Assembly: GCF_009759665.1 (NCBI RefSeq) | Contig: NZ_WQNE01000002.1 | Location: 310,001-374,000 of the forward strand | Length of the DNA stretch: 64,000 bases | Direction of reading: 5' to 3' | Source of the DNA: Bradyrhizobium cajani | Lineage (GTDB): Bacteria; Pseudomonadota; Alphaproteobacteria; Rhizobiales; Xanthobacteraceae | Shown here: piece by piece, positions 1 through 9,196 of the stretch | How positions within the stretch are numbered: the first letter of the stretch is position 1 | How the letters are laid out: each line of letters opens with the position of its first letter | Translations under genes and position numbers: made by a program | Notes under the pieces: model-generated | Seen by the model: the letters and a program-made list of their open reading frames with translations, nothing else | Databases searched by the model: none | Told to the model about the DNA's origin: nothing

Positions 1-3000
1 GCCGGAACAGGCCCTGCCCTCCGGTCTGGCGTTGGCCGCGCGTGATGGCCCCCAGCGTGTCGAGCCGGCGGGCAATGGTGCTGAGAAAGCGCTTTTCGGC
101 CTTCACGTCGGTCGCAATCGGACGAAACAGGGGCGGCTGCGCCTGGTTGGTCCGGTTGGTCCGGCCGAGCCCCTGGATCGCGGCGTCGGCCTTCCAGCCG
201 GGCTCGAGCAGGTAATGGACTCGCAGGCGGCGATTCCGAGCCGACAGTTCGGCATGATAGCTCCTCCCTGTGCCGCCCGCGTCGGAGAACACAAGGATCC
301 GCTTGACGTCATCCATGAAGGCCGAAGTCTCCGCGAGGTTGGCCGATCCGGCTCGGTTTTCGACCACCAGCCGGTCGCGCTTGTGCACAATGCGGCGCGA
401 GCGGCCGGTGACCTCGGCGACCATGTCGGTGCCGAAGCGCTGGACGACTTGATCCAGCGCGCCGGGTACCGGCGGTAGCGAGGCAAGCTTGTCGATGAGG
501 CGGTCGCGTCGTGCGACGGCTTCCCGGCTCTCGACCGGCTGGCCGTCGCGATAGACAGGCCGGGAGCAGAGGTTACCTTCCGAGTCGGTGAAGGGTTCGT
601 AGAGCTGGACTGGGAAGGAATGGGCGAGGTAGTCGAGGACATACTCGCGCGGCGTGATGTCGACCTGGATGTCGCCCCATTCTTCGGTCGGGATCTCAGC
701 GAGCCGGCGCTCCATCAGCGCTTCACCCGTCGACACGATCTGGATGACCGCTGCGTGTCTACCCTCAAGATCATGCTCGATCGATCGGATGAGAGAGGGC
801 GTCTTCATCGAGGTGAGGAGGTGACCGAAGAAGCGCTGCTTCGCGCTCTCGAAGGCCGAGCGGGCCGCAGATTTGGCCTGCCCGTTCAGCGTTCCCGTTG
901 CGCCTGTGATGTTGGCGGCTCGCATCGCCGCATCGAGGTTGTTATGGATGACGCTGAACGCACCGGCATAGGCGTCGTAAATGCGAACCGGCTCCGGCGT
1001 AAGCTGGTGCTCCACTAAGTCGTACTCGACGCCCTCGTAAGACAGCGAGCGGGCCGCGTAGAGTCCGAGCGCCTTGAGGTCGCGCGCCAGCACCTCCATG
1101 GCCGCGACGCCGCCCTCCTCGATTGCTTCGACGAACTCGGCGCGGGTGGCGAACGGAAAGTCGGCGCCGCCCCAAAGGCCGAGGCGTTGGGCATAAGCGA
1201 GGTTATGAACCGTGGTGGCGCCCGTCGCCGACACATAAACCACGCGTGCATTCGGCAAGGCATGCTGAAGCCTCAAGCCCGCGCGCCCCTGCTGAGAGGC
1301 CGCCTGATCGCCGCGCTCGCCCTTGCCCCCGACCGCATTCTGCATGGCGTGGCTCTCGTCGAAGATGATCACTCCGTCGAAGTCCGAGCCCAACCATTCG
1401 ACGATCTGCCTGACGCGCGAAAGCTTTTCGCCGCGGTCGTCGGTCCGTAGCGTAGCGTAGGTGGTAAATAGGATGCCTTCCGAGAGCCTGATCGGTGTGC
1501 CCTGCCGGAAACGCGACAACGGGGTAACAAGCAGCCGCTCCATGCCGAGCGACGACCAATCGCGCTGCGCGTCCTCGATCAGCTTGTCGGACTTGCTGAT
1601 CCAGATTGCACGGCGGCGGCCCTTGAGCCAGTTGTCGAGCAGGATCCCCGCGACCTGCCGCCCCTTGCCCGCCCCGGTGCCATCGCCCAAGAACCAGCCG
1701 CGGCGAAACCGGACGGCATTCTCTGCCTCATCGCGCGCAGCCGCCACGACGTCGAAGGTCGCATCGACTGTCCAGGAACCTGCAAGAAATTCGGAATGCG
1801 CTTCGCCGGAATAGATGACGCTCTCAAGCTGAGCGTCCGACAGGATGCCGTCCGCCACGAGACTGGCTGGCAAATGCGGCCGATAGGAAGGTCTTGGCGG
1901 CGCGAAGGATGCCATTGCAGCCGACTGCACGAGCTTGGTCGGATGCGAATGCGCACCCGGAATGCGGATCGACTGCAATCCGTATTCCTCATAGAGAGCA
2001 TCGGTGAGCCGGGCGCCTTCCGGCGGCGACCACTCGACCGTCTCGTATGAAACTTCGACGCCTTCTGACGCGGCGCCGCCCGAAGTAGAGGTCAGGTGCG
2101 GTGCAGAGGCGCCAAACGATCGTGACGTCGCAGGGCGCCTGGCGACGTCGATCACGACGGGAGTGGCAATCGGCAACCTCGGAGGCACATGTTGGCTCAC
2201 CCAGCCGAGCAAAGTGGCGACATTGCCCGCCATGCCGAGCGAGTCCGGCAAGGCGTTCGGGTCCGCCGCGGGCTGCTTGTCAATCACAAGCAGCCTTGTG
2301 TCGATCTGGGTCCCGTGCTTCGCGTAGACAGCGCCGTCAATTGCGGCAGAAAACACAATGCTCCCGCGTTCCTGAAGGCGAACGAAGGCATCTCGCCATG
2401 CCAGATTATCCGGCCCGAAGCTTGCGCCGGTGATGGCGACCAGACGACCACCGTCGCAAAGGCGCACCAAGGCCGAAGCAATGTGCCGGAGCGCCGCATC
2501 CGCCATCCGCCGATCGACATTCGCCAGCGCCGAAAACGGCGGGTTCATCAGGACCACGCTCGGTGCGACACTTCCATCGAGGTGATCGTTGATCTGCGCA
2601 GCGTCGAACCGCGTGACCTCAATGCCGGCGAACAGATGATCGAGCAACTCCGCACGAGGTTCGGCCAACTCGTTCAATATCAGGCTGCCGCCGGCGAGCT
2701 CGGCGAAGATGGCGAGCAAGCCTGTCCCCGCGGAGGGCTCCAGAACGCAGTCGGCGGGTGTAATCGCGGCTGCGGTACATGCGGTGAGCCCCAGCGGGAT
2801 CGGCGTCGAGAATTGTTGAAGCGCCTGGCTGTCCTCGGAACGCCGCGTATGGGTCGGCAGGATACTGGCGACTCTCGCGAGCATCGGGAGCATCGCGGCC
2901 GTTGAGCTCGCCTTGGTCCGCATGGCGGGACCGAACTTGCGAAGGAATAGAACGCTGGCCGCCTCGCAGACGTCATAGGCGGTCTTCCAGTTCCAAACGC

Positions 3001-3184
3001 CGGCCGTGTCCGAGGCGCCGAAGGCAGCCTCCATGGCGCTACGCAGAACAGCGGCATCGATGCGCCGGCCGCGTTCGAGCTCGGTCAGAAGCTTTCGCGC
3101 GGCCCCGACGGCGGCTGAGGTGAGATTTGCAGCGGCACGCATGGAGAGCGGCGTGGCGACGCCGCCGGCAAGAGATTCGGTCAT
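1..3184 (-). CDS. Strawberry-notch-like methylase/helicase (C-terminus beyond window)
   Basis: About 1061 codons are open from ATG 3184 down to the left edge without a stop. The N-terminal third is a SAM-methyltransferase-like domain: motif LEPSAGTG near position 2740 and NPPF near 2550. It is followed by a superfamily 2 helicase core with the Walker A-like GDGTGAGKGRQ near 1685, DESH near 1350 and a VSATGAT stretch near 1230. The visible end holds QTGGQGLF, which fits the strawberry-notch helicase C-terminal region. Such proteins of about 1400 residues are common on rhizobial plasmids and ICEs, next to ParB and ArdC as here, and their exact role is unknown. I infer a DNA-processing or protective role for the element. 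The methyltransferase part may be inactive. Start chosen because reading opens at MTESLAGG; the upstream RBS is weak. Confidence 0.85.
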   Translation of the reverse strand, partial: MTESLAGGVATPLSMRAAANLTSAAVGAARKLLTELERGRRIDAAVLRSAMEAAFGASDTAGVWNWKTAYDVCEAASVLFLRKFGPAMRTKASSTAAMLPMLARVASILPTHTRRSEDSQALQQFSTPIPLGLTACTAAAITPADCVLEPSAGTGLLAIFAELAGGSLILNELAEPRAELLDHLFAGIEVTRFDAAQINDHLDGSVAPSVVLMNPPFSALANVDRRMADAALRHIASALVRLCDGGRLVAITGASFGPDNLAWRDAFVRLQERGSIVFSAAIDGAVYAKHGTQIDTRLLVIDKQPAADPNALPDSLGMAGNVATLLGWVSQHVPPRLPIATPVVIDVARRPATSRSFGASAPHLTSTSGGAASEGVEVSYETVEWSPPEGARLTDALYEEYGLQSIRIPGAHSHPTKLVQSAAMASFAPPRPSYRPHLPASLVADGILSDAQLESVIYSGEAHSEFLAGSWTVDATFDVVAAARDEAENAVRFRRGWFLGDGTGAGKGRQVAGILLDNWLKGRRRAIWISKSDKLIEDAQRDWSSLGMERLLVTPLSRFRQGTPIRLSEGILFTTYATLRTDDRGEKLSRVRQIVEWLGSDFDGVIIFDESHAMQNAVGGKGERGDQAASQQGRAGLRLQHALPNARVVYVSATGATTVHNLAYAQRLGLWGGADFPFATRAEFVEAIEEGGVAAMEVLARDLKALGLYAARSLSYEGVEYDLVEHQLTPEPVRIYDAYAGAFSVIHNNLDAAMRAANITGATGTLNGQAKSAARSAFESAKQRFFGHLLTSMKTPSLIRSIEHDLEGRHAAVIQIVSTGEALMERRLAEIPTEEWGDIQVDITPREYVLDYLAHSFPVQLYEPFTDSEGNLCSRPVYRDGQPVESREAVARRDRLIDKLASLPPVPGALDQVVQRFGTDMVAEVTGRSRRIVHKRDRLVVENRAGSANLAETSAFMDDVKRILVFSDAGGTGRSYHAELSARNRRLRVHYLLEPGWKADAAIQGLGRTNRTNQAQPPLFRPIATDVKAEKRFLSTIARRLDTLGAITRGQRQTGGQGLFR

Positions 3185-3368
3185 GGCAGGATTTCTTTCG
3201 GAGAGCAGGAACGGGTCGAACCATCAGGCGCTCTCCTCCGCCCCAACGGCTCAAACCCTTCCCGGCCTAGCTCTCCCTCTGAGCCCTCGCCCATAAGAAT
3301 GGGGACCGGCACTGTGCACCGGTCCCCAAGCAACCGCAGGACGGCCAGAGCCGTGCCGCTCTGTGTTT

Positions 3369-5483
3369 TCACTCAGCCGCGTCGAGCTGTTGCGGATCTT
3401 CGCCGCCGTTCTCCTGATCCTCCTCATCGGCAAGGAATTCGGGCAGAGGGCCCGCTTCGCCCTCCTGGACCACTGCCGCCGCATCGGGATCGACGAGGCG
3501 CAGCGGCTCCGGCAACCATCCCGAGCCATCCAGAAGACGCTCGGCCTCCTTTGCCATCTCAGCCTTCTTCAGATGGTCGATCAGTTGGGCCGACGACTCG
3601 CCCTTGGCTTCCCGCACGGCTTCCAGAATACGCGGCTTGGTGACCCGGCCGAGATAGTTGTCGACGGTCGGTCTCCAGCCGGCCTGCACCATGTCGAGTC
3701 CGATCGCGCGCGCCAGCACATCGGCTTGGTCGAGACGGGTGCGCACACCGTGAGCGGAGACACGGCCCTGGTTGTAGCGATTGGCCGGCTCATAGACCGC
3801 GTTGGCGGCAAATGAGGCGCAGTGGGCGAACAACGATGCCTGTGCACCACCATCGAGAGCCGTCAGCGCATTCCAAAGATCGGTCTCGCTCTTCGGCAAT
3901 CGGGCCTTTCAGGCCTCATGTCGCGCCTCGACGGCCTTAGCGGAGACGCTTTCTCTCAGCCCCGGAGCTTGGGCTGGAAAGTTCGGCGTCCGAAGGCTGA
4001 TCTCAAGACAACTCCCGGACGACGAGAACCTGTAAAAGGCCGTCAGCACGAAGTTATGCAGCACCGCTTGGAACGCGACCGCTGGATTTTCTGCCAGCGC
4101 ATCCCGCAATGCCAGCGTACGATGCACCGTCAGCTCGGTAATCAGTCGATCCGGCAGGGGTTTGGCGGCGTCCTCATCATCCTCTTCGGAATCAGGAGCG
4201 CCACCTGCGACTGCGATGATCGTGCGCGGAACTGAAGTGCCAGGTTCTTGCCCTTCAGTCGACGACACGTTGGCGTCCTGCCCAACGTCAGTATCATTCG
4301 CCGGCACCTCGTCCTCCGGCCGGACATAACCCCGGTCCACGGAGAGCCGTCCTTCGGAATCGATGCTGATGAAGACACCAGCTCGGGCGATCTCGGTCGG
4401 TTCGTACACCATCGGCCGGTCTTCGAACGCCGCCAGCGCCGACTCGATTTCGCCGAGACGCTGATCGACTTCGTCGGGCAATTCGCCGGCATTCTGGTAG
4501 TCGGTTTCAAGCTTGGCCTGCTCGGCGTTCAGGGCGTCGATGGTGGCCTGCTCCTCAGGCGAGAGATCGACAGGTCCGCCCTCGATTTCTCTTAGGCCTT
4601 GGGTGTGACCGTAGGGGAACTCTACGGCGACCGAAATCCACTTCCAACCTTCGGCGGCGATCGTCTCAGCCTCGGCCTTGAGCTTTTCGGTTACGAGGCG
4701 GTCGAGCAGCACGACGTCCTGAAGCCAGCCGCCGTCGTCGTGTTCGAACAGATCCCTTAAGACGCCGCCACCCGCGTTCTGATAGGCATCAAGGCCCACA
4801 AATTGGGCGCGGCGATCGGACCCGCGTACGGTGTTCTCGGTGAGCAAACGCCGGATCTGGTAAGGCTCGTCATGGCCGGAACGGCTGACATTCTCCCAGA
4901 CTTGCTCCTGACGGGCGTGATCGGCCGTGACCGAGAACGCCATGAGCTGCTCGAGAGTCATGCCGTCTTCGGCATAGACCTCATGCAACTTCGGCGACAC
5001 CGACGCCAGCCGCAGCCGCTGCTTCACGATCGCTGGGTTCACGAAGTGCCGGGCGGCGATATCTTCCTCGCTCATGCCGAGATCGCGGAGTGTCTGGAAG
5101 GCCCGAAACTGATCGAGCGGATGCAGGCCGACCCGCTCATCGTTCTCCGCCACCGAATCGTCCACGGCAATGCCCCCTTCGCGAACGACGCACGGCACCG
5201 CCTGCGTCTTGGACATCCGCTTCTGTTTCACCAGGAGCTCGAGAGCGCGATAGCGCCGGCCGCCAGCCGGCACCTCGAACATGCCGGTCTCGTTGCCACC
5301 TGCATCAACAACGGCCCGGACACTCAGACTTTGCAGAAGCGTACGCTGCGCGATGCTCTCGGCTAGCTGCTCGATCGAGACACCGGCCTTGACGCGGCGA
5401 ACGTTCGACTGGCTGAGCACGAGCTTGTTGAAGGGGATGTCCCGGGAAGGCGACAGCGTGATCTTTTGTACGGCTTTCGTCAT
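3369..5483 (-). pseudogene. ParB/RepB-like partition protein interrupted by in-frame TGA
   Basis: The N-terminal domain (from MTKAVQKITL, ATG 5483, RBS GGAGAG) is ParB-like: SQSNVRR, then EVPAGGRRYRAL (the ParB GERR-like nucleotide motif), then an HTH around GMSEEDIAARHFVN. The first reading frame stops at TGA 3911-3909. The same frame continues without any shift as KARLPKSETDLWNAL to a stop at 3369. From memory, relatives have Trp at this point (HEAW/HEHW), so TGG to TGA is the simplest explanation. Full length would be about 704 residues, usual for these large ParB-like proteins on rhizobial plasmids and ICEs. The C-terminal 180 residues look well preserved, so the mutation is recent, a sequencing error, or read through. 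Probable role: partition or copy control of the element, next to the helicase and ArdC genes. Confidence 0.8.
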
Positions 5484-5586
5484 CTTGGCTCTCCACGACG
5501 GGCGGCCGTGAGACTCTCTCTCGGCTTCCAACCCGTCGCGAACAGCCTCCCCTCCTCTCACTCTCGCGCAGCCACCAGGCCAAGCA

Positions 5587-6549
5587 TCACGCCGTCTCGT
5601 GATCGGCGACAACCAAATCCAGCGACGGGAGCTCAATGGACCCGGGAACGAAACCGAGCAAATAGTCCGCCGCCTTGCTCGCCTGTGAGGCGGCACGCAC
5701 GATGGCCCTGGCGTCTTCGCGCAGGACTTCAAGCCAGGAGCCGATATAGTCGGCATGACGCACGGTCGGGACGATCCCGAGCGAGGCGCAGCTGAATGCG
5801 GAACTCAACTCGGCGACCAGTTCTTCGAAGGCATATTTCTTCGTACCGTAGGATCCGCTCTGGTCGCGATTGAGGCGCGAGGGATGCCCGGTCGCATGAC
5901 CGAGCTCATGCAGCGCTGTGCGGTGCCAGTTGATGGGTTCAAAGTAGGCCTGCGGCGGGGGAACCTGAACATAGTCTTCGGCCGTTGCATAGAATGCGCG
6001 GTCTCCACCGATCCGAAATGGAATTCCGCCGGCCTTGATCAGGGCGTCGACCGTGGGTTCGATGAGGCCAGCCGGCGGTGGCGGCGCAGCCGTGGCAATC
6101 TCGTCAGGCAGATCTGCGCACTGATCGACATTGAAAACGGTAAATCGCTTGAGGAATGGAATCGCCTGCGCGTCTTCACCGGTCTCGGCGGCGCGGCGCT
6201 TTTCGTCATTCGGCACGAAACGATCTGCGTAAACAGCAGTAGTACCGCGCTCTCCCTTGCGAACGTGGCCGCCAAGCGAGAGCGCCTGACGAAAGGTGAG
6301 CCAACTTTGACCTGTAAATCCGCGTTCGATTACGGCTCCCCAGAGGATGAGGATGTTCACCCCACTGTATTGCCGGTTGGTCGACGCGTTTTTCGGCATG
6401 GCCAGCGGCGCTTTCGCCGCGGCCGTACCCCAGGGCTGGACCCAGGGGACGCGTCCGGCCTCAAGTTCGGCGATGATCTTGTCGGTGATTTCGTTATAGA
6501 GGTTCGCCCGGTCCTGGCCGACGCGCGCGCAAGCAGTAGGATTCGACAT
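5587..6549 (-). CDS. ardC: ArdC-type antirestriction protein
   Basis: 320 residues with the two-part layout of ArdC. The N-terminal ssDNA-binding domain (about 1-140) contains NRQYSGVNILILW and WLTFRQAL, followed by KGERGTTAVY. A C-terminal zincin-like metallopeptidase domain carries HELGHATGH (HELGH at residues 214-218). ArdC proteins protect incoming conjugative DNA from host restriction; plasmid ArdC binds ssDNA. Start at ATG 6549 with GGAG about 9 bases upstream. Sits in the same orientation as the ParB-like and helicase genes, as in rhizobial plasmid/ICE backbones, so I infer expression on transfer. The protein looks complete and undamaged, unlike its ParB neighbour. Confidence 0.88.
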   Translation of the reverse strand: MSNPTACARVGQDRANLYNEITDKIIAELEAGRVPWVQPWGTAAAKAPLAMPKNASTNRQYSGVNILILWGAVIERGFTGQSWLTFRQALSLGGHVRKGERGTTAVYADRFVPNDEKRRAAETGEDAQAIPFLKRFTVFNVDQCADLPDEIATAAPPPPAGLIEPTVDALIKAGGIPFRIGGDRAFYATAEDYVQVPPPQAYFEPINWHRTALHELGHATGHPSRLNRDQSGSYGTKKYAFEELVAELSSAFSCASLGIVPTVRHADYIGSWLEVLREDARAIVRAASQASKAADYLLGFVPGSIELPSLDLVVADHETA

Positions 6550-6659
6550 CGCGGATCTCCGCGACGGGCGCCACGAGCCTCTCTCGCAGCTTGTAACCCG
6601 TCACGGAAAAACCCAGCCTGCACTCTTACTTTCAGCCTTTAGCGCCATCTACCTGGGAC

Positions 6660-6955
6660 CCAGGCCCGATCAGGCGTGTGCCCAAGGGCGCATCGCCTCA
6701 ACGGAAAATGGCACCCGGAGAGCGTGAGCATAGCGACCCGAAGGGGCACGCGGGTCCGAGTGCAGCGACGAGACCGGTTCAATAGCGGCACCCGGGAACG
6801 GGGCAGTGATAGCGATCGCCGCAGGCGAGCCCCTTTCCCGAGTGCCCCCGGCGAGGAGCACCAAAGCTCTAGCGCGAGGGATCGTAGCCGCAAGGCCGAG
6901 ACGCTGGGCGACTCGGTTCACGAGAGCCCGGTGCGGCCCTGGCCGCACGCGCCAA
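6660..6955. repeat. Dispersed structured repeat, copy A
   Basis: About 295 bp nearly identical to 25474-25768. It holds two successive hairpin modules, each opening with GGCACCCGG and closing with CCGAGTGC. The second pairs GGCAC..CGGGAA.GGGGC with GCCCC.TTCCCG.GTGCC. A third hairpin (CCGAG..CTCGG) sits inside a longer GCCGCA../..TGCGGC pairing at the right end. No convincing gene lies inside. This copy fills most of the gap between ardC and the next gene. The element type is unknown to me. Confidence 0.75.
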
Positions 6956-7045
6956 AACCTGGGCGAACATGATGCAGGCAATGATACGAGAACCGCCCGG
7001 CATTTTCACAGGAGTCCTCACAATTGCGGAAGAGAGGCCTGTGGG

Positions 7046-7250
7046 CGGAGCAAAAGCGAGACCACTCGCGGACGCGGCGAAAGAGGCACCCGCAGCAGGG
7101 TCAGCATAGCGCCGACGCGTAGCGGCGGGACCCGGGACCGAGTGCCGTCGCGAGACCGGTTAAGAAGGCACCCGACCCGAAGGGCAGTGATAGCGACGCC
7201 GGCATGCAATGACGGCGGGCCCGAGGGCGAGTGCCTCCGGCGAGCGACTC
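7046..7250. repeat. Diverged copy of the structured repeat (copy D)
   Basis: Shares with copies A and B the order GGCACCCG, a GAGACCGGTT core, GGGCAGTGATAGCGA and closing CGAGTGCC, but the bases between differ and the right-hand hairpin is missing. The conserved parts are the ends of hairpin stems, which suggests structure rather than coding is kept. It lies 90 bp from copy A and upstream of the Lys/Ala-rich small gene. Confidence 0.55.
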
Positions 7251-7367
7251 AATGCGGCTTCACGTCCGCTTGGTATCAAATTTGCTTTTGTGATAGCGTC
7301 TCACTGGTGCGCATGTCTATGCACGGCGTGGGCATGTTCACTGAGAGCCAATTTTACAGAGGACGAC

Positions 7368-7454
7368 ATGGCCAAGAAAGCGAAGAAGGCAAAGAAGACC
7401 GCGAAGGCAGCCACCAAGAAGGTGGCAAAGAAGACTTCAAAGAAAAAGAAGTAG
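7368..7454 (+). CDS. Tiny Lys/Ala-rich basic protein
   Basis: 28 residues, almost entirely Lys, Ala and Thr (begins MAKKAKKAKKTAK, ends in a run of Lys). A clear RBS (GAGGACG) lies 4 bases before ATG 7368. The composition is like histone H1/HU C-terminal tails, and very short proteins of this kind are frequent in Bradyrhizobium. I infer nucleic-acid binding from charge alone. A strong terminator lies about 120 bp downstream, supporting a small independent transcription unit. Confidence 0.6.
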   Translation: MAKKAKKAKKTAKAATKKVAKKTSKKKK

Positions 7455-7573
7455 TCGCATCGGCTACTGATTTATTGCCGCCTCCCGGTCGCAATCCGGA
7501 TGAAAAGCGAGACCTCCCAAAGGATATGAAGTGTCCTTTGCAGCCGTTCGGTATCGCGGCAAGCTAAGATAAG

Positions 7574-7618
7574 GCCGGACCTTTGTGCAGGTGGCTGCTG
7601 CATAAAGGTCCGGTTTTT
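7574..7618 (+). terminator. Rho-independent terminator
   Basis: CCGGACCTTTGTGCAG and CTGCATAAAGGTCCGG form a long stem followed by TTTTT on the + strand. It probably ends the transcript of the Lys/Ala-rich gene. Between that gene and this hairpin I see no other convincing gene. Confidence 0.85.
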
Positions 7619-7639
7619 CATTTCTGCCCTGCGAGGGCG

Positions 7640-7735
7640 TGATCTGCTCGTGCGCGAGGGATCGAAGCCGCATACCGAGACGCTGTGCGGCTCGGTTCAC
7701 GAGAGCCCGGTGCGGCGACAGCCACGCGCAAAACG
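7640..7735. repeat. Partial copy of the structured repeat (copy C, right-hand hairpin only)
   Basis: Matches only the right end of copies A and B: CGCGAGGGATCG, a CCGAG..CTCGG hairpin with a different loop, then TTCACGAGAGCCCGGTGCGGC. Across the three copies the outer stem bases stay fixed while the loop changes (ACGCTGTGCGG, ACGCGAAGCGG, ACGCTGGGCGA). The rest of the 7736-7929 gap shows no gene I can support. Confidence 0.6.
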
Positions 7736-7929
7736 GACAAGGAGCCACCACCGGAGCTCGGACGTCTGGTTTCTTCCGTTCGTTCTTGCTCGGCCTAGCA
7801 CCTGGGCCGGTGGAAAATTTAGCCTTTGAAAAACCACGAGATCCCACGATTCCGAATCCCAGTCGTGTGTTAGCCATGGGGAACGTCTGCGGGACTAAAC
7901 GATTCGTCTCAGCGTGGGAGAACCTTTCA

Positions 7930-8193
7930 ATGCTGATGACGAAGCAGAGACGGCCGGCGATTCGCACCCTGCGCGGTTGGGCAATCCACGTGCTGAATGA
8001 AGCCGGCGCCATCCGCGAGTGCGAGGAGCACGGTTGGATGCAGGACCGCGCCGATCCGCACGCACGAGAGCGGGCCTTCGACATCGCCCGTCGAGACCCG
8101 CCGGCTGGCCTCTCCCCCGATGCAGCGTTGGCTGAGGTTCGCGACGTGCTGAACTCGATCGGTGATACGTGCCCGGAGTGCCCTCCAGATTAA
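7930..8193 (+). CDS. Conserved hypothetical protein
   Basis: 87 residues from MLMTKQRRPAIRTLRGWAI, with the RBS GGGAGAA about 8 bases upstream. The frame is open far upstream, but only this start has an RBS and Bradyrhizobium-like sequence. It contains WAIHVLNEAGAIRECEEHGW and ends with a CPECPPD tail holding two Cys. Similar short proteins are frequent in Bradyrhizobium genomes and plasmids with no known function. Convergent with the DUF3606 gene. Confidence 0.6.
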   Translation: MLMTKQRRPAIRTLRGWAIHVLNEAGAIRECEEHGWMQDRADPHARERAFDIARRDPPAGLSPDAALAEVRDVLNSIGDTCPECPPD

Positions 8194-8232
8194 AGGGCTG
8201 GTGCTGAGCCAACGCCAGCCAGGCTTCCAATA

Positions 8233-8418
8233 TTAGCGGCCCAGCTTTTTCTCGACGCGCTTGCGGGAATTGCCGACCTTCTTGACGGCCTTCTTCACGG
8301 CAGAGGCCGAGCGTCCCGTCTTCTTGGCTTCATACCGCACTTCGTAGTCCTGTCCTTTCGCGACCCGGGCGCGATCCTGTTTGCGTCCACGCGCGGTTTT
8401 TTTCTTCGCTGCCGCCAT
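8233..8418 (-). CDS. DUF3606-like small basic protein
   Basis: 61 residues from MAAAKKKTARGRKQD, chosen over upstream starts because AGGAGGAG lies just before ATG 8418. The C-terminal part (YEVRYEAKKTGRSASAVKKA) matches my memory of DUF3606, a short basic domain widespread in rhizobia and proposed to bind nucleic acid. It follows three coupled hypothetical genes on the same strand, 72 bp downstream of the last, so it may be cotranscribed with them. Confidence 0.7.
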   Translation of the reverse strand: MAAAKKKTARGRKQDRARVAKGQDYEVRYEAKKTGRSASAVKKAVKKVGNSRKRVEKKLGR

Positions 8419-8489
8419 CGGCTCCTCCTCTTGCGGATGCTTGATCCCGCAAGGAATCGGGAGTTCCGGGCCGGCTTCGCTGCGACGCG

Positions 8490-8693
8490 TCAGTGACCGG
8501 AAGGATGACTCGGAAGGATGGGCGCCCACCCGTCAAGCAGAAGGCCGTCCCAGGAAATGACGCCCTCATCCCATTTCGACGCGTGCTCGCGGTACATCGA
8601 AGCCCACTGAGGGCTCCATTCGATGATCTGGTCGTTGAGTCCATCGTGCACGCGACACGGCATATCGGGATCGAACGTCTCCATCGAGTTCAT
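8490..8693 (-). CDS. Hypothetical protein, third gene of a coupled trio
   Basis: 67 residues from MNSMETFDPDMPCRVHDGL, rich in Trp (EWSPQW, KWDEG, SWDG, DGWAP). The start is set by its ATG overlapping the TGA of the preceding gene by 4 bases (ATGA), which implies translational coupling. The frame stays open upstream to 8822, but that extension overlaps the coupled partner and looks unlike a protein. Family not recognised. Confidence 0.55.
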   Translation of the reverse strand: MNSMETFDPDMPCRVHDGLNDQIIEWSPQWASMYREHASKWDEGVISWDGLLLDGWAPILPSHPSGH

Positions 8694-8857
8694 GCCGGAT
8701 GTCCGGGATGGACGTCCTTGGGCGTCTTCTTCTCCCGCTGAGGTGTCATCCTCGCCGGACTTTCCTTGCCGGGTACGCCGCGCGGACCCAGTTGATCGCG
8801 CTGAATGTCGTCCTCGGAGCATTGGAGCTCCACGGCATTCGTGGGCTTCTCAGGCAT
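8690..8857 (-). CDS. Short hypothetical protein, second gene of a coupled trio
   Basis: 55 residues starting MPEKPTNAVELQC. Its ATG (8857-8855) shares one base with the stop of the upstream gene (TGATG). Its own TGA overlaps the next start as ATGA. Polar, no membrane segment. Too short for most gene callers, but the overlaps on both sides make it likely to be translated. Function unknown. Confidence 0.55.
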   Translation of the reverse strand: MPEKPTNAVELQCSEDDIQRDQLGPRGVPGKESPARMTPQREKKTPKDVHPGHPA

Positions 8858-9162
8858 CATTCCATCCGGGCCTTGTCTTTCAGGTCACGGATCCGGGTCT
8901 CGGCCTCTTCCTTGGAGGTGACGATCTCGGATTCATCCGGCACCCGTGCGATCGCGCTGAGCCTCTTGAGCTCGGCGAGTTGTTCTGCAGTTGGTTTTTC
9001 CATCTTCGCATCCTTCAGCGCCTGCAGGACGGCCTCGTCGTCGAGCACATCCAGCAGCTGGTTTATGGTTTGCTCGCAATTTCTGGGGCCAGGCTCGACA
9101 TACCGGGCCAGGATGCCCTGAGCGTCTTCCAACGCCTTCGCAATTTGCTGTTCAGGGTCCAT
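8857..9162 (-). CDS. Conserved hypothetical protein, first gene of a coupled trio
   Basis: 101 residues, strongly helical and acidic (DPEQQIAKALEDAQGIL, LLDVLDDEAVLQALKDAK, TSKEEAETRIRDLKDKA). GGAG lies about 9 bases before ATG 9162. It lacks Cys clusters or membrane segments. It leads a three-gene unit with 1- and 4-base overlaps, placed directly after the ligase gene that runs in the opposite sense of reading order (9197-10141, same strand, upstream), so it may also be transcribed with the ligase. Confidence 0.65.
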   Translation of the reverse strand: MDPEQQIAKALEDAQGILARYVEPGPRNCEQTINQLLDVLDDEAVLQALKDAKMEKPTAEQLAELKRLSAIARVPDESEIVTSKEEAETRIRDLKDKARME

Positions 9163-9196
9163 GACCGGTACTCCACATACTCACGGGAAAACGCCG

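Noticed and set aside
103..642. Open frame on the minus strand
   Set aside because: Overlaps the methylase/helicase gene in another frame and has Ser/Pro/Arg-rich shadow composition.
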